Below are positions 15,018 to 22,748 of a stretch of DNA of 64,000 nt, piece after piece. The stretch lies in the NCBI GenBank assembly GCA_964453115.1, contig CAYVRT010000010.1, forward strand, positions 1 through 64,000, given 5' to 3'. This DNA comes from JAIWNK01 sp964453115 (GTDB lineage Bacteria > Chloroflexota > Anaerolineae > Anaerolineales > Anaerolineaceae). A program made the translations under genes and the position numbers. Below the pieces are notes generated by a model, which had not been told where the DNA came from, did no database searches, and saw only the letters and a list, made by a program, of their open reading frames with translations. Numbering within the stretch: position 1 is the first letter of the stretch; each line of letters opens with the position of its first letter.

Positions 15018-16337
15018 ATGCAGTGTTATCTGATGCAGGGAACGACAAAAACAGATCTGATGGCGGATCCGTACCATGTTTTGGACGGGTTTTACCCGCA
15101 CGCGCCGGTTTCTGATGCTGGCAGTGTGATGGAGCGGATTACGTTGTGGGTGGTGAGTGGCAGCGGGAAAAGCGTGACGGATATAGTGGCGTCAGTGCGC
15201 GCTCTGGAGACGCTGCTGGAGCAGGCGCGTGATAGTGTGGTGCAACGGGAGGGGTGGAATGGGGTGTATCTGCACTACAGCCCTGATGATGGTGCGACTG
15301 AGGTGCCGCGGACGCGAGTGATCGGGGGGACGTTGGAGTTTGACGGTGCTCTGGGGCGTTACATACGCGCAGAGCGGGTGCGGGTTACGCTGGTCGTGGA
15401 GCGGTGGCCGTTTTGGGAGGGGGATCTGGCGACGTTGACGATGAGTAGCTATAATGGCAGCGGTACATCGGTGCGGGTGTATAACTGCAATGACGGGAGC
15501 GGGAGTGTGCCCAGCAAACGGCAGAATATGTTGACGATTGCTGGGAGCGCGCTGATGGGGACGCTGCCAGCGCCGATTAAGTTGACGTGTCAGCCCAGTG
15601 CGAATATTAACCGGGTGATGGTTGGGCATTGGGCGTATAAAGGGGTCACGCCAACGACATGGCATGTTGAAGCCGAGAGTATGGTTGGTGGCACGACGTA
15701 TTCGGACGCTGCGTGTAGCAACGGGAGCTATAAACGGGTGGCGATGAGTAGTAGCATGTCAGCGTTGCTGTACTATCCGTTTGCGTACGGTGCGTTTCGA
15801 CGGGAGTATTTGATGCTGTGGGCGCGCTTTCGCGGTGCTCCCCCGGCCAACACGCGGTTGCAAGTGCGCTTGGACATTGGGGGGGATACGTCGCAGGACT
15901 TGCCGAGCCAGTACCTGACGGCGGATATGCAGCAGATGTTGGGGGTGGGACAGATGCCTCCAACCGAGATTACGAGCAATATGACTGCAACGGTGACAGT
16001 GCGGCTGATGGGCAGCAATGCAGGGGGGGGTAACTTGGAGATGGATGTGGTGTATATGATGCCACTCGATAGCTGGGCATGGATGACGCGGTCGGATAGT
16101 GTTGTGATCAGCAGCAGTCAGACGATGGTGGAGGATTGGATCGAGGGGAAGAGTTATCGCGAGCAGGGGGGGGGATCGCAGCGCAGGTTTTTCACGCGCC
16201 GGCTGGGCCCGGGCATTTGGCTGTGGCCTGGGGTGGAAAACCGTTTGGCGTTTTTGGCGTGGGATGGTGCTGGCTCGGACATCACGCGCTATTTGACTGT
16301 GACGGCTGCATATCGTCCACGTTGGAGGACGATATGA
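15018..16337 (+). CDS. Distal tail / tail tip protein
   Basis: This 439-residue, mostly beta protein lies directly after the tape measure, where siphoviruses encode the distal tail (Dit-like) component. The first 150 residues resemble a tail-tube-like fold (TLEFDGALGRYIRAERVRVTLVVERWPFWEG contains the typical strand and the WPFWE turn). The remaining residues look like a carbohydrate-binding-type beta sandwich. A specific family is not certain. It ends with an ATGA overlap into the next gene. Confidence 0.65.
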   Translation: MQCYLMQGTTKTDLMADPYHVLDGFYPHAPVSDAGSVMERITLWVVSGSGKSVTDIVASVRALETLLEQARDSVVQREGWNGVYLHYSPDDGATEVPRTRVIGGTLEFDGALGRYIRAERVRVTLVVERWPFWEGDLATLTMSSYNGSGTSVRVYNCNDGSGSVPSKRQNMLTIAGSALMGTLPAPIKLTCQPSANINRVMVGHWAYKGVTPTTWHVEAESMVGGTTYSDAACSNGSYKRVAMSSSMSALLYYPFAYGAFRREYLMLWARFRGAPPANTRLQVRLDIGGDTSQDLPSQYLTADMQQMLGVGQMPPTEITSNMTATVTVRLMGSNAGGGNLEMDVVYMMPLDSWAWMTRSDSVVISSSQTMVEDWIEGKSYREQGGGSQRRFFTRRLGPGIWLWPGVENRLAFLAWDGAGSDITRYLTVTAAYRPRWRTI

Positions 16338-17941
16338 CGACGTATCAGGTGGTGGTGAGCAATCGTGACGGTAGTGATGCTGTGCGTGTGCTGCCGAAGA
16401 TGGCAGTTAATCACATGACATGGGCAGCGATTGGGGGACCAGCTGAGGCATCTCTGACGGCGATGGGGAACGAGGAATCGTTGTGGAAGCTGATGGAGAT
16501 GCTGCGCTGTGGCGTGGAAATTTGGGATGATGTGGGGCATCGGCTGTGGTGGGGGATGATTGACCAGGTGACGGTGCGGGTGGGTGCGCTGGAGTTGCGT
16601 GTTGGGTTGAGCAATTTGGTGAATGCTGTGGCTGTGACGTATAGCTATATCCCGCCTGGCACCAGCCAGGTGGGCCGGCAGAAGATGACGCCCTGGGCTG
16701 AGGATGCCGATAGTATTGCTGAGTATGGCCGGCGAGAGTGGATTAGCAGCCAGGACGGTTTGACGGATGCGGCGGCGTTGGCGCGCAGGGGGGCGATATT
16801 GGCGAGTAGGCGGTATCCACAGGGGAGTGTGGATCCGGGAAATTTCGGCGCGCCTCGCGGGCGGGTTGGGTATAGTGGGCATCAACGCAGCTTGAGCGCT
16901 ACTCTGCGCTGTGTGGGGTGGTGGGGGACGCTGGGCTGGCGGTATGGCTCTGTGGCGAGTGTGAGCGGTGTGAGCTACACCGCTACTACGGCAACAGAGC
17001 AGGCTGTTGGGTCTGCGACAGCGGCGACGCGGTTGATGCAGCAGGTGACGATCGGCGGAAACGCGATGAACGCGCGTGATTTGTGGATATATGCGCGGAG
17101 AGTTGGCAGTCCGGCCGACAATTTAATGTTGGGGTTGTACGCGCTGGATAGCAGCGGCTCCCCAACGGGGAGCGCTCTGGCAACGGTGACACTGGCCGGG
17201 AGTGGGTTAACGCCCACCCTGGCATGGGTGGGTGGGACGCTGAGCACCGAGGTGCCTCTGTTGGCAGGCGGACAGTATGCCATACAGGTGAGCCGGAGCG
17301 GAGTAGTGGATGCGAGTAACTATTATGCTGTGGGGGTCAACACGGGGCTTGGATACAGCGGCGGGGTGCTGCGTATCTATAACGGGAGCAGCTGGGTGAG
17401 TCGCTCGCCAGATGCAGATTTGACGTTTGATGTGCGGGCGAACAACCTGGTGGAGACGAGTGAGCAGGTGCGCAACCTGGTGACGATGTATGGACAGTTT
17501 TTCTCGGGGGTAACGCTGGATGTGGCGTCAGGGGAATGGAGCAGGAGCTATCGAGACGGTAAAACCGATGCGTTGACGGAAGTTCTTAATCTGTTGAAGA
17601 TTGGGGGGCCGAATGACCGGCGCTTGCTGGCGACCGTGGGAGCGGATCGGCGGGTGACGGTCTGGGAGGAGCCTGCTCCGGTGCCCGTGTATGCGATGGA
17701 TGTGCATGGGCAGCTGTATGATGCTGCTGGGGCGCAGGTACAGGTATGGGCTGCGCCATCAGTGGTCGGAAACTGGATGCTGTTGGAGGATGTGTTGCCG
17801 GCGGGGATGATAGATACGACGCGGCTGATGCAGCCGGAACTGCAATTTGTCGAGGGAGTGCGCTGGCAAGATGGGAGGTTGCAGGTGGCGTTCCGGGGGC
17901 AGCCAGCGCTCGAGGACACTCTGAAGTTGCTGGATTTTTAG
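16334..17941 (+). CDS. Tail tip / tail-associated structural protein
   Basis: This 535-residue protein starts at ATG 16334, overlapping the previous stop, with GGAGG upstream; the frame is open earlier but inside the preceding gene. The N-terminal part (WAAIGGPAEASLTAMG, WDDVGHRLWWGMIDQV) and the C-terminal part (TEVLNLLKIGG..RRVTVWEE) look like a baseplate-hub or Tal-like scaffold. It is interrupted by a beta-sandwich insert of about 200 residues (about 215-410) that may bind host surface sugars. The role is inferred from position. Confidence 0.6.
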   Translation: MTTYQVVVSNRDGSDAVRVLPKMAVNHMTWAAIGGPAEASLTAMGNEESLWKLMEMLRCGVEIWDDVGHRLWWGMIDQVTVRVGALELRVGLSNLVNAVAVTYSYIPPGTSQVGRQKMTPWAEDADSIAEYGRREWISSQDGLTDAAALARRGAILASRRYPQGSVDPGNFGAPRGRVGYSGHQRSLSATLRCVGWWGTLGWRYGSVASVSGVSYTATTATEQAVGSATAATRLMQQVTIGGNAMNARDLWIYARRVGSPADNLMLGLYALDSSGSPTGSALATVTLAGSGLTPTLAWVGGTLSTEVPLLAGGQYAIQVSRSGVVDASNYYAVGVNTGLGYSGGVLRIYNGSSWVSRSPDADLTFDVRANNLVETSEQVRNLVTMYGQFFSGVTLDVASGEWSRSYRDGKTDALTEVLNLLKIGGPNDRRLLATVGADRRVTVWEEPAPVPVYAMDVHGQLYDAAGAQVQVWAAPSVVGNWMLLEDVLPAGMIDTTRLMQPELQFVEGVRWQDGRLQVAFRGQPALEDTLKLLDF

Positions 17942-17962
17942 CAGTTTTAGCAGGAGGTAGGT

Positions 17963-18670
17963 GTGATAGATTTGCAGGAGATGCTAAGCCGCCTGAAACC
18001 GCATGTAATTGGCTGGATAAGGGGGGCGCTGGAGCAGGATGGGTGGCTAGATGTGGATGATACGCTGACGTATGTCAGTGCGACATCGTTCGCCGTGGAA
18101 GGCGACCGATCTGCGATGTACCAGGTCGGGGCGCGGCTGCGGTTGACGCAGTCCGCCACGGCGAGATATTTTGTGGTGGTTGGGGCAAATTTTGGGGTTG
18201 GCGGCGTGACGACGGTGACGGTGACGGGGGGGAGCGACTATAGCCTGGCGAGTGGGGCGATCAGTGAGGTTGGGGTCAGTTACCAACTCCAGCCGGTGGG
18301 CTGGCCAGGCTGGTTCGGGTGGACGCCGACGTTGACGGGGTTCTCGGCTAATCCATCGCCTGCGGTGTATCGGTTTGCGGTGGTTGGGCGCAGCTGCATG
18401 ATGCTGGTGCGGCATAACGGGGATGGGACGAGTAACGGCACTGGGCTGACGATCTCTCTGCCGATCGCGGCGGCGAGTTATGGTGGGAGCGGGGTGGTGG
18501 CGGTGATGTTGGGGCAGGGTAAAGACGCTGGCAGCGTCTTGTCAGCGCCTTCAATGGTGGTGGTGAACGAGGGAGCTACAAGTGCGATATGCTACAAGGA
18601 TCTGGCGGCGCTGCCGTGGACGAATTCTGGGGGGAAGCGCTGTTCGTTTGAGGGGTTTTATCCGTTTTAG
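17963..18670 (+). CDS. Probable receptor-binding / tail fibre protein
   Basis: This 235-residue protein is the last gene of the late operon, the usual place for a receptor-binding protein. It starts at GTG 17963 with an AGGAGG site. A short helical start is followed by Gly/Ser/Thr/Val-rich beta structure, including LTYVSATSFAVEGDRS and YQVGARLRLTQ, then a globular tip ending CSFEGFYPF. No close family is recognised. Confidence 0.55.
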   Translation: MIDLQEMLSRLKPHVIGWIRGALEQDGWLDVDDTLTYVSATSFAVEGDRSAMYQVGARLRLTQSATARYFVVVGANFGVGGVTTVTVTGGSDYSLASGAISEVGVSYQLQPVGWPGWFGWTPTLTGFSANPSPAVYRFAVVGRSCMMLVRHNGDGTSNGTGLTISLPIAAASYGGSGVVAVMLGQGKDAGSVLSAPSMVVVNEGATSAICYKDLAALPWTNSGGKRCSFEGFYPF

Positions 18671-18762
18671 AGACGGGCAGGGGTGAAAAATATAACCAAA
18701 TTCAAATCAGATGCTTCTGAAACAAAATAGCCGATAACCGGCATTATCAGAACTGAAAAAGA

Positions 18763-18790
18763 AACTGGCGCTGTTTTGACAGCGCCAGTT
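18763..18790. terminator. Bidirectional terminator between tail fibre and integrase
   Basis: A perfect 11-base stem, AACTGGCGCTG (18763-18773) with CAGCGCCAGTT (18780-18790), has a 6-base loop. On the minus strand it is followed by TTTCTTTTTC, so it should terminate the integrase message. In the plus direction it would stop late transcripts from entering int. Confidence 0.8.
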
Positions 18791-18802
18791 GGTTGTTGTT
18801 GT

Positions 18803-19732
18803 CTACAATCGCCAGTTGTCTACTGGAGAGGCTTGACGGTGAAAACGTTCCAGATCGGCATCGGCGATTTTCAGGTAACGCCTGACCATATCCATTGAGG
18901 AATGTCCCAACATCACTTGCAGGGAATAGGGGTTGCCGCCGTTGCGCAGATAATTGATTGCAAAGGTGTGGCGAAATTTATGGACATTGCAATCTTGGAC
19001 GTGGGCGCGTTCGGCGATGGTGCTGAGTAGATGGAATAGCTGTGTTCGGTCAAGCGGGCGATTCATGCTGTTTACAAATAGGGGATCTGACAGGGATGTG
19101 TCTGGTCGTGATGAGAGGTAACGCCAAATTGCCTTGCCGGTTGTGGGACAGAAGGGGATAGTGCGTTCAATGGCGCCTTTGCCAAAAACTTGCAGGTTGC
19201 GATTGCGCAGGTTTATTGAATGGATTTTGGCACTGCAGAGTTCGGACGCGCGGATGCCGGTATCCACAAGTAACAAGATGATGGCTCGATTGCGCTCGAC
19301 ATTTGGCAGGGAATGATCAGATGTTCGGCAACCAGGTCGGTGATAGGGTTTGGACCGTCCCAGCACATTGAGCATTGCCTTTACTTCATGTTCCTCAAAT
19401 GGAACAACTGAGCGCTTTTCTGGTTTGGGGCGTGGGACGCGGTGAATAATGTGCTCGTTGGCGAGTTTTTCGTTGAGGGCCCATGTCCAAAGGGCGCTCA
19501 AGCCGACATGGTAATTGAGCAGAGTTTTGTTAGAGACTTCATCTTGTTCGGCCATGAATTCGCAAATTGTTTCGGGGGTGATCTCGTCTATATTGGGGTC
19601 TTGATCCCCTAACCAATTTTGGAAGCGATAATAGGTGTTTTGGTAATCGCGGATGGTGTTAGAACTGAGGTGTCGTGCACGGGCGTAGAGTTCATACCCG
19701 ATTAAAGCTTGTGAGAATTTAATAGTCTTCAT
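18803..19732 (-). CDS. int: Phage tyrosine integrase
   Basis: This 309-residue tyrosine recombinase has an N-terminal SAM-like DNA-binding domain (about 1-95) and a C-terminal catalytic domain. All active residues are present: Arg161 (TGIRASEL), Lys185 (GKGAIER), His251-x-x-Arg254 (HKFRHTF), His277 (LGHSSMDMV) and nucleophile Tyr286. It lies convergent to the late operon and beside tRNA-Pro, the expected arrangement for tRNA-targeted integration. Base composition is more AT-rich than the flanking genes, consistent with its mobile origin. XerC/D-like architecture without a large arm-binding domain. Confidence 0.93.
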   Translation of the reverse strand: MKTIKFSQALIGYELYARARHLSSNTIRDYQNTYYRFQNWLGDQDPNIDEITPETICEFMAEQDEVSNKTLLNYHVGLSALWTWALNEKLANEHIIHRVPRPKPEKRSVVPFEEHEVKAMLNVLGRSKPYHRPGCRTSDHSLPNVERNRAIILLLVDTGIRASELCSAKIHSINLRNRNLQVFGKGAIERTIPFCPTTGKAIWRYLSSRPDTSLSDPLFVNSMNRPLDRTQLFHLLSTIAERAHVQDCNVHKFRHTFAINYLRNGGNPYSLQVMLGHSSMDMVRRYLKIADADLERFHRQASPVDNWRL

Positions 19733-19757
19733 ATGTGTCTTCCGATCCAGTTTTTTT

Positions 19758-19783
19758 AGAACTGATAATCGAATATCAGTTCT
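19758..19783. promoter_or_regulatory. 10-6-10 inverted repeat upstream of integrase
   Basis: AGAACTGATA (19758-19767), 6-base spacer, TATCAGTTCT (19774-19783) is a perfect inverted repeat 26 bases before the integrase start. It is flanked by T- and A-runs. The geometry fits a tyrosine-recombinase core or a dimeric repressor operator. It lacks a T-run on the correct side, so it is not a terminator for either strand. AGAACTGA recurs at 18749-18756, on the other side of int. Confidence 0.55.
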
Positions 19784-19932
19784 AGATAATTAAAAAAGCG
19801 TTTTTTTTTGCGCCTCTTGGATGGAAAACATGTGTATGGTGGTGGGAGTGTTTTTACTGTCCCTCAGGTCTCACCTGTTCCACCAGGCACATGGTTTGTC
19901 AAAATTACATGCCATGTGACTGGTGGTGGTGA
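19784..19932. other. AT-rich gap between integrase and tRNA-Pro
   Basis: No gene is seen. Near 19797-19815 the minus strand reads AGGCG, an A-rich loop, CGCTT and T's, a weak terminator for the tRNA transcript. A CACATGG/CCATGTG pair lies near 19888-19918. This stretch probably contains the prophage-host junction; the exact core cannot be fixed without the left end. Confidence 0.35.
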
Positions 19933-20010
19933 TGGTCGGGGCGGGCGGATTTGAACCGCCGGCCTCACGGTCCCGAACCGTGTGCTCTAACCGGGCTGAG
20001 CCACACCCCG
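19933..20010 (-). tRNA. tRNA-Pro (anticodon CGG)
   Basis: The minus strand folds into a full cloverleaf. The acceptor stem is CGGGGTG with CGCCCCG (one G-T pair). The D arm is GCTC/GAGC, the anticodon stem CACGG/CCGTG with loop TTCGGGA (anticodon CGG), and the T arm GGCGG-TTCAAAT-CCGCC. Discriminator A and an encoded CCA follow. Its 3' end faces the integrase, making it the probable attachment site, and the tRNA remains intact after integration. Confidence 0.95.
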
Positions 20011-20021
20011 AACGTGTGCGG

Positions 20022-20050
20022 ATTATACCCCCCTCTGAGGCTTTTGACAA
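20022..20050 (-). promoter_or_regulatory. Promoter of tRNA-Pro
   Basis: On the minus strand, TTGTCA (20050-20045), 17-base spacer, TATAAT (20027-20022). Transcription would start a few bases before the tRNA 5' end at 20010. Confidence 0.75.
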
Positions 20051-20135
20051 GCCTTTCTGACCAATTTGTGCCCGGTTTGCGGTTGTTTTTGGTACAATCG
20101 GGTCTGCTGTTAACTTTGAGGTTTCGAGGTGCAAA

Positions 20136-20894
20136 ATGACCTATCCCTTATTGGAGCATGATGATTGGGGCGAGGCCAAGATCGAGCCGGGACGTGTCAT
20201 TGCCCGGCGCGATGTCCCGGAAGTGTGTGTGCTATGTTTCTTCCGCGAGGTGATTGAGCGGGTGGTGGCCGAGCAGCCGGCCCGGGTTGCGGTAGCCAAT
20301 CGCTGGGAAGACGGCCCCCATCCGCTTTATGAGTTGGACTATGCCGGGCAGCGGGTTGCCTTTGCCCATCCGGGCGTTGGCGCTGCGCTCTCTGCGGCGC
20401 TGCTGGAAGAGGTGATTGCTTTCGGCTGCCGGACGTTTGTTGTCGTTGGGGGGGCAGGGGTGCTGCAAAAGGATGTGGCGGTTGGAAATTTGATGCTGGT
20501 TTCGGCGGCATTGCGCGACGAGGGCGTTTCTTATCACTATTTGCCGCCGGCGCGTTGGGTGGAGGCAGATGCGCAGGTTGTGCAGCGCCTGGCAGAGGTG
20601 CTGAGCCGTCGCAAACTGCCGTTTTGCACCGTCAAGACCTGGACGACCGATGCGCCCTATCGTGAGACGCCGGCCATGATTGCGGCGCGCCGGGCGGAGG
20701 GCTGTGTGACGGTCGAGATGGAGGCGTCTGGCTTGCTGGCTGTGGCACAGTTTCGCAAGGTGAAGTTGGGGCAAATTCTCTACGCGGGGGACGATTTGAG
20801 CGGCGAGGAATGGGACAGGCGCGGCTGGCAATCGCGCAGCGAGGTGCGCAATCAGCTGTTTTGGCTGGCGGTCGAGGCCGGATTGGCACTCTAA
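20136..20894 (+). CDS. Nucleoside phosphorylase (PNP/UDP family)
   Basis: This 252-residue protein would catalyse phosphorolysis of a nucleoside to base plus ribose-1-phosphate in salvage. It shows the family glycine-rich segment CRTFVVVGGAGVLQKDVAVGNL (phosphate region, about 97-118) and VTVEMEASGLLAVA (about 190-203), where Glu-Met-Glu binds ribose. The catalytic Asp-like DD of YAGDDLSG near 217-222 is also present. Uridine phosphorylase-like layout is favoured, but the substrate is unproven. A -10-like TACAAT at 20093-20098 precedes it without a clear -35. Confidence 0.82.
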   Translation: MTYPLLEHDDWGEAKIEPGRVIARRDVPEVCVLCFFREVIERVVAEQPARVAVANRWEDGPHPLYELDYAGQRVAFAHPGVGAALSAALLEEVIAFGCRTFVVVGGAGVLQKDVAVGNLMLVSAALRDEGVSYHYLPPARWVEADAQVVQRLAEVLSRRKLPFCTVKTWTTDAPYRETPAMIAARRAEGCVTVEMEASGLLAVAQFRKVKLGQILYAGDDLSGEEWDRRGWQSRSEVRNQLFWLAVEAGLAL

Positions 20895-20904
20895 AACAGT
20901 GTAT

Positions 20905-20937
20905 ATGACATGAAATGACATAAATATGCGGTAGAAT
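20905..20937 (+). promoter_or_regulatory. Direct repeats and -10 before the WYL regulator
   Basis: ATGACA occurs at 20905-20910 and 20915-20920, one helical turn apart. A -10-like TAGAAT follows at 20932-20937. The repeats may be a regulator site, perhaps for the WYL protein encoded just downstream. Confidence 0.35.
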
Positions 20938-20960
20938 AGCGGCAGGAGTTTGAAACAGCC

Positions 20961-21920
20961 ATGTCTCGTCCTGCGCCGCGTTTGTTCACCCTTTTGCTGC
21001 TGTTGCAGCGGCAGCCCAATCAAAAAGCGGCTGCCCTGGCAGCCGCTCTGGGCGTTTCGGTGCGCACCATTCACCGTTATCTTTCCATGCTGGAGGAGAT
21101 GGGCATTCCCATCTACAGTGAGCGCGGGCCGGAGGGCGGTTTTTCATTGCTGCGCGGCTATAAGATGCCGCCCTTGATGCTGGATGCACAGGAGGCGACC
21201 GCCATCTACCTCGGGTTAGGATTGGTGGAGCGCTTGTGGGGGCGGTTGTATCATGATGCGGCACACGGCGCGCTGGCAAAGCTGGATCATATTCTGCCCG
21301 AGGTGCAGCGTGAGGAGGCGGCCTGGGCGCAACAGGCCCTGATTGTGGCCGGGCTGCACCGTGCTGATGCACAGCAATTCATGCCAGTTTTGGAAGTGTT
21401 GCGGGCTGCGCTGCGCGAACAACGGCGGGTGCGCTTCACCTATCGCAGCGGGCAGCTTGTGGAAAGGGAAGTCTCGCCCTATGCATTGGCGTACCGCGCT
21501 GGCTGGTGGTATTTGATCGGCTTTTGTCATTTGCGGCAGGCGCTGCGTTTCTTTCGCCTGGATCGCATGGAGGCGGTTCAGCGCCTGTCTATGGCAGTGC
21601 TTGCGCCGCCGCCCGATTTTGAGCCGAATTCCTTTCTGGCAACGGCCATGCAGGGACAAGAACCGGTCCAGGTAACCATGCGTTTTGCGGCATCCGCAGC
21701 TGGCCTGGCGTTGTATCAGCAGGCGTCCTGGAAATCCTGCGAGCAGGAGGCGGATGGCTCGGTTGTGGTGCGTTTTGGTGCTGCGGATTGGAATTGGGCT
21801 GCAAGCATGGTGTTGGCCTATGGCCCCTGGGTGGAGGTGCTGGACCCGCCGGAGGTGCGGCGGCTGGTGCGCGATTGGTTGAAAGAGCTGGTTGAACGCT
21901 ATGCAACCGAAGAAAGGTGA
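20961..21920 (+). CDS. WYL-domain transcriptional regulator (YafY-type)
   Basis: This 319-residue protein has an N-terminal winged HTH (AAALAAALGVSVRTIHRYLSMLEEMGIPIY, about 23-52) that binds DNA. A WYL ligand-sensing domain runs from about 150 (RVRFTYRSGQLVEREVSPYALAYRAGWWYLIGFCH), and the WCX extension is at the C-terminus. WYL proteins sense nucleotides or other small ligands. It lies six bases before a GyrI-like gene on the same strand, so the two are likely co-transcribed. Confidence 0.88.
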   Translation: MSRPAPRLFTLLLLLQRQPNQKAAALAAALGVSVRTIHRYLSMLEEMGIPIYSERGPEGGFSLLRGYKMPPLMLDAQEATAIYLGLGLVERLWGRLYHDAAHGALAKLDHILPEVQREEAAWAQQALIVAGLHRADAQQFMPVLEVLRAALREQRRVRFTYRSGQLVEREVSPYALAYRAGWWYLIGFCHLRQALRFFRLDRMEAVQRLSMAVLAPPPDFEPNSFLATAMQGQEPVQVTMRFAASAAGLALYQQASWKSCEQEADGSVVVRFGAADWNWAASMVLAYGPWVEVLDPPEVRRLVRDWLKELVERYATEER

Positions 21921-21926
21921 AGGAAA

Positions 21927-22568
21927 ATGGAACGCTTGGATTTGAAAAAACAGTATGCCGCAATGTATCGTTCTTCTGCACGTCAGGTGCAGGTGCTTGA
22001 ACTACCGTCTTTGAATTTCTTGATGGTGGATGGGGCAATTGAGCCGGGCCATGGACCGGGGACTTCGCCGCTCTTCCATGAGAATGTGCAGGCTTTGTAT
22101 GGGACGGCTTACACGCTCAAGTTCATGCTTAAACAGCGGGTGGTGGATGCGTTGGATTATTCAGTGATGGCGTTGGAGGGCTTGTGGTGGGTCGAAGATG
22201 GGCACTTTGATATTCGGGTGAAGGATAACTGGCACTATCGCCTGATGATTTTGCAGCCGGAGGTGGTGACTGCCGAGTTGCTGGCCGAGGCATTGGAAAA
22301 GTTGCGCAAGAAGAAGGGCGAGCAACCGGCCCTGGCTCGTCTGAGGTTGGACCGCTTTTGCGAAGGTCTGGCGATGCAAATGCTGCATGTCGGGCCGTAT
22401 GAGACCGAGCCGGAGACGGTGAAAAAGATGGATGCTTTTGCGGCACAACATGGATATCAGAAATGCGGACTGCATCACGAAATCTATTTGGGTGACCCGC
22501 TGCGCGCCCAACCGGAAAAACTGAAGACGATTTTGCGTCATCCGGTGATGGTGGCGGAAGGACGGTGA
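21927..22568 (+). CDS. GyrI-like small-molecule-binding protein
   Basis: This 213-residue protein has the GyrI/SOUL-like features seen in stand-alone members: LPSLNFLMVDGAIEPGHG near 27-44, FHENVQALYGTAYTLKFMLK, and MQMLHVGPYETEPETVKKMDAF near 152-172. Such proteins bind or hydrolyse hydrophobic or toxic small molecules. Pairing with a WYL regulator suggests a ligand-responsive unit. An AAAGG ribosome site precedes ATG 21927. Confidence 0.82.
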   Translation: MERLDLKKQYAAMYRSSARQVQVLELPSLNFLMVDGAIEPGHGPGTSPLFHENVQALYGTAYTLKFMLKQRVVDALDYSVMALEGLWWVEDGHFDIRVKDNWHYRLMILQPEVVTAELLAEALEKLRKKKGEQPALARLRLDRFCEGLAMQMLHVGPYETEPETVKKMDAFAAQHGYQKCGLHHEIYLGDPLRAQPEKLKTILRHPVMVAEGR

Positions 22569-22571
22569 GGC

Positions 22572-22719
22572 ATGGCAAGGGCCGTTAACAAGGCACTGCT
22601 GCTCGGAGCGTGTGGCATTGGATGCGTTTTTGAAGCAGCTGACGGGGGAAGCGCTGTGCCGTGCTGGCGTGGTGGGGGATTGGGGATTGAAAGAAATTTG
22701 GCGTGGACTGAAAGTGTGA
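22572..22719 (+). pseudogene. Remnant of a DinB-superfamily gene
   Basis: The gap after the GyrI-like gene still encodes, over two frames, the typical start of a DinB-type metal-binding protein. VNKALLLG is in one frame, and after a frame change there is ERVALDAFLKQLTGEALCRA followed by GVVGDWGLKEIWRGL, like the usual GDWSVKDVLAHL motif. The metal-ligand histidine position reads Arg-Gly and a stop follows at once (22717-22719), with the rest of the gene missing. It is therefore frameshifted and truncated. Confidence 0.45.
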
Positions 22720-22725
22720 TACACT
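22698..22725 (+). promoter_or_regulatory. Possible promoter of the mevalonate-pathway decarboxylase
   Basis: TTGGCG (22698-22703), 16-base spacer, TACACT (22720-22725), 23 bases before the start at 22749. It is a moderate match to sigma70 consensus and overlaps the end of the decayed DinB-like gene. Confidence 0.4.
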
Positions 22726-22748
22726 ATGACGACAAGGAATTATAGTGC

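Larger units (their letters stand above)
1..19932. mobile_element. Prophage (HK97-like siphovirus), right portion with integrase
   Basis: A contiguous block with canonical siphophage order (HNH, terminases, portal, protease, capsid, connectors, tail tube, chaperones, tape measure, tip proteins) is closed by an oppositely oriented tyrosine integrase beside a tRNA-Pro gene. To the right of the tRNA all genes look like housekeeping or host accessory genes. The left end is outside the window. The structural genes look intact and no transposon insertion is seen, so it could be functional, but lysis and most early genes are not identifiable here. Confidence 0.9.

Noticed and set aside
1..18800. A second copy of the tRNA-Pro 3' end marking the left attachment site
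   Set aside because: No matching stretch was found by eye; the left prophage end is most likely outside the window.
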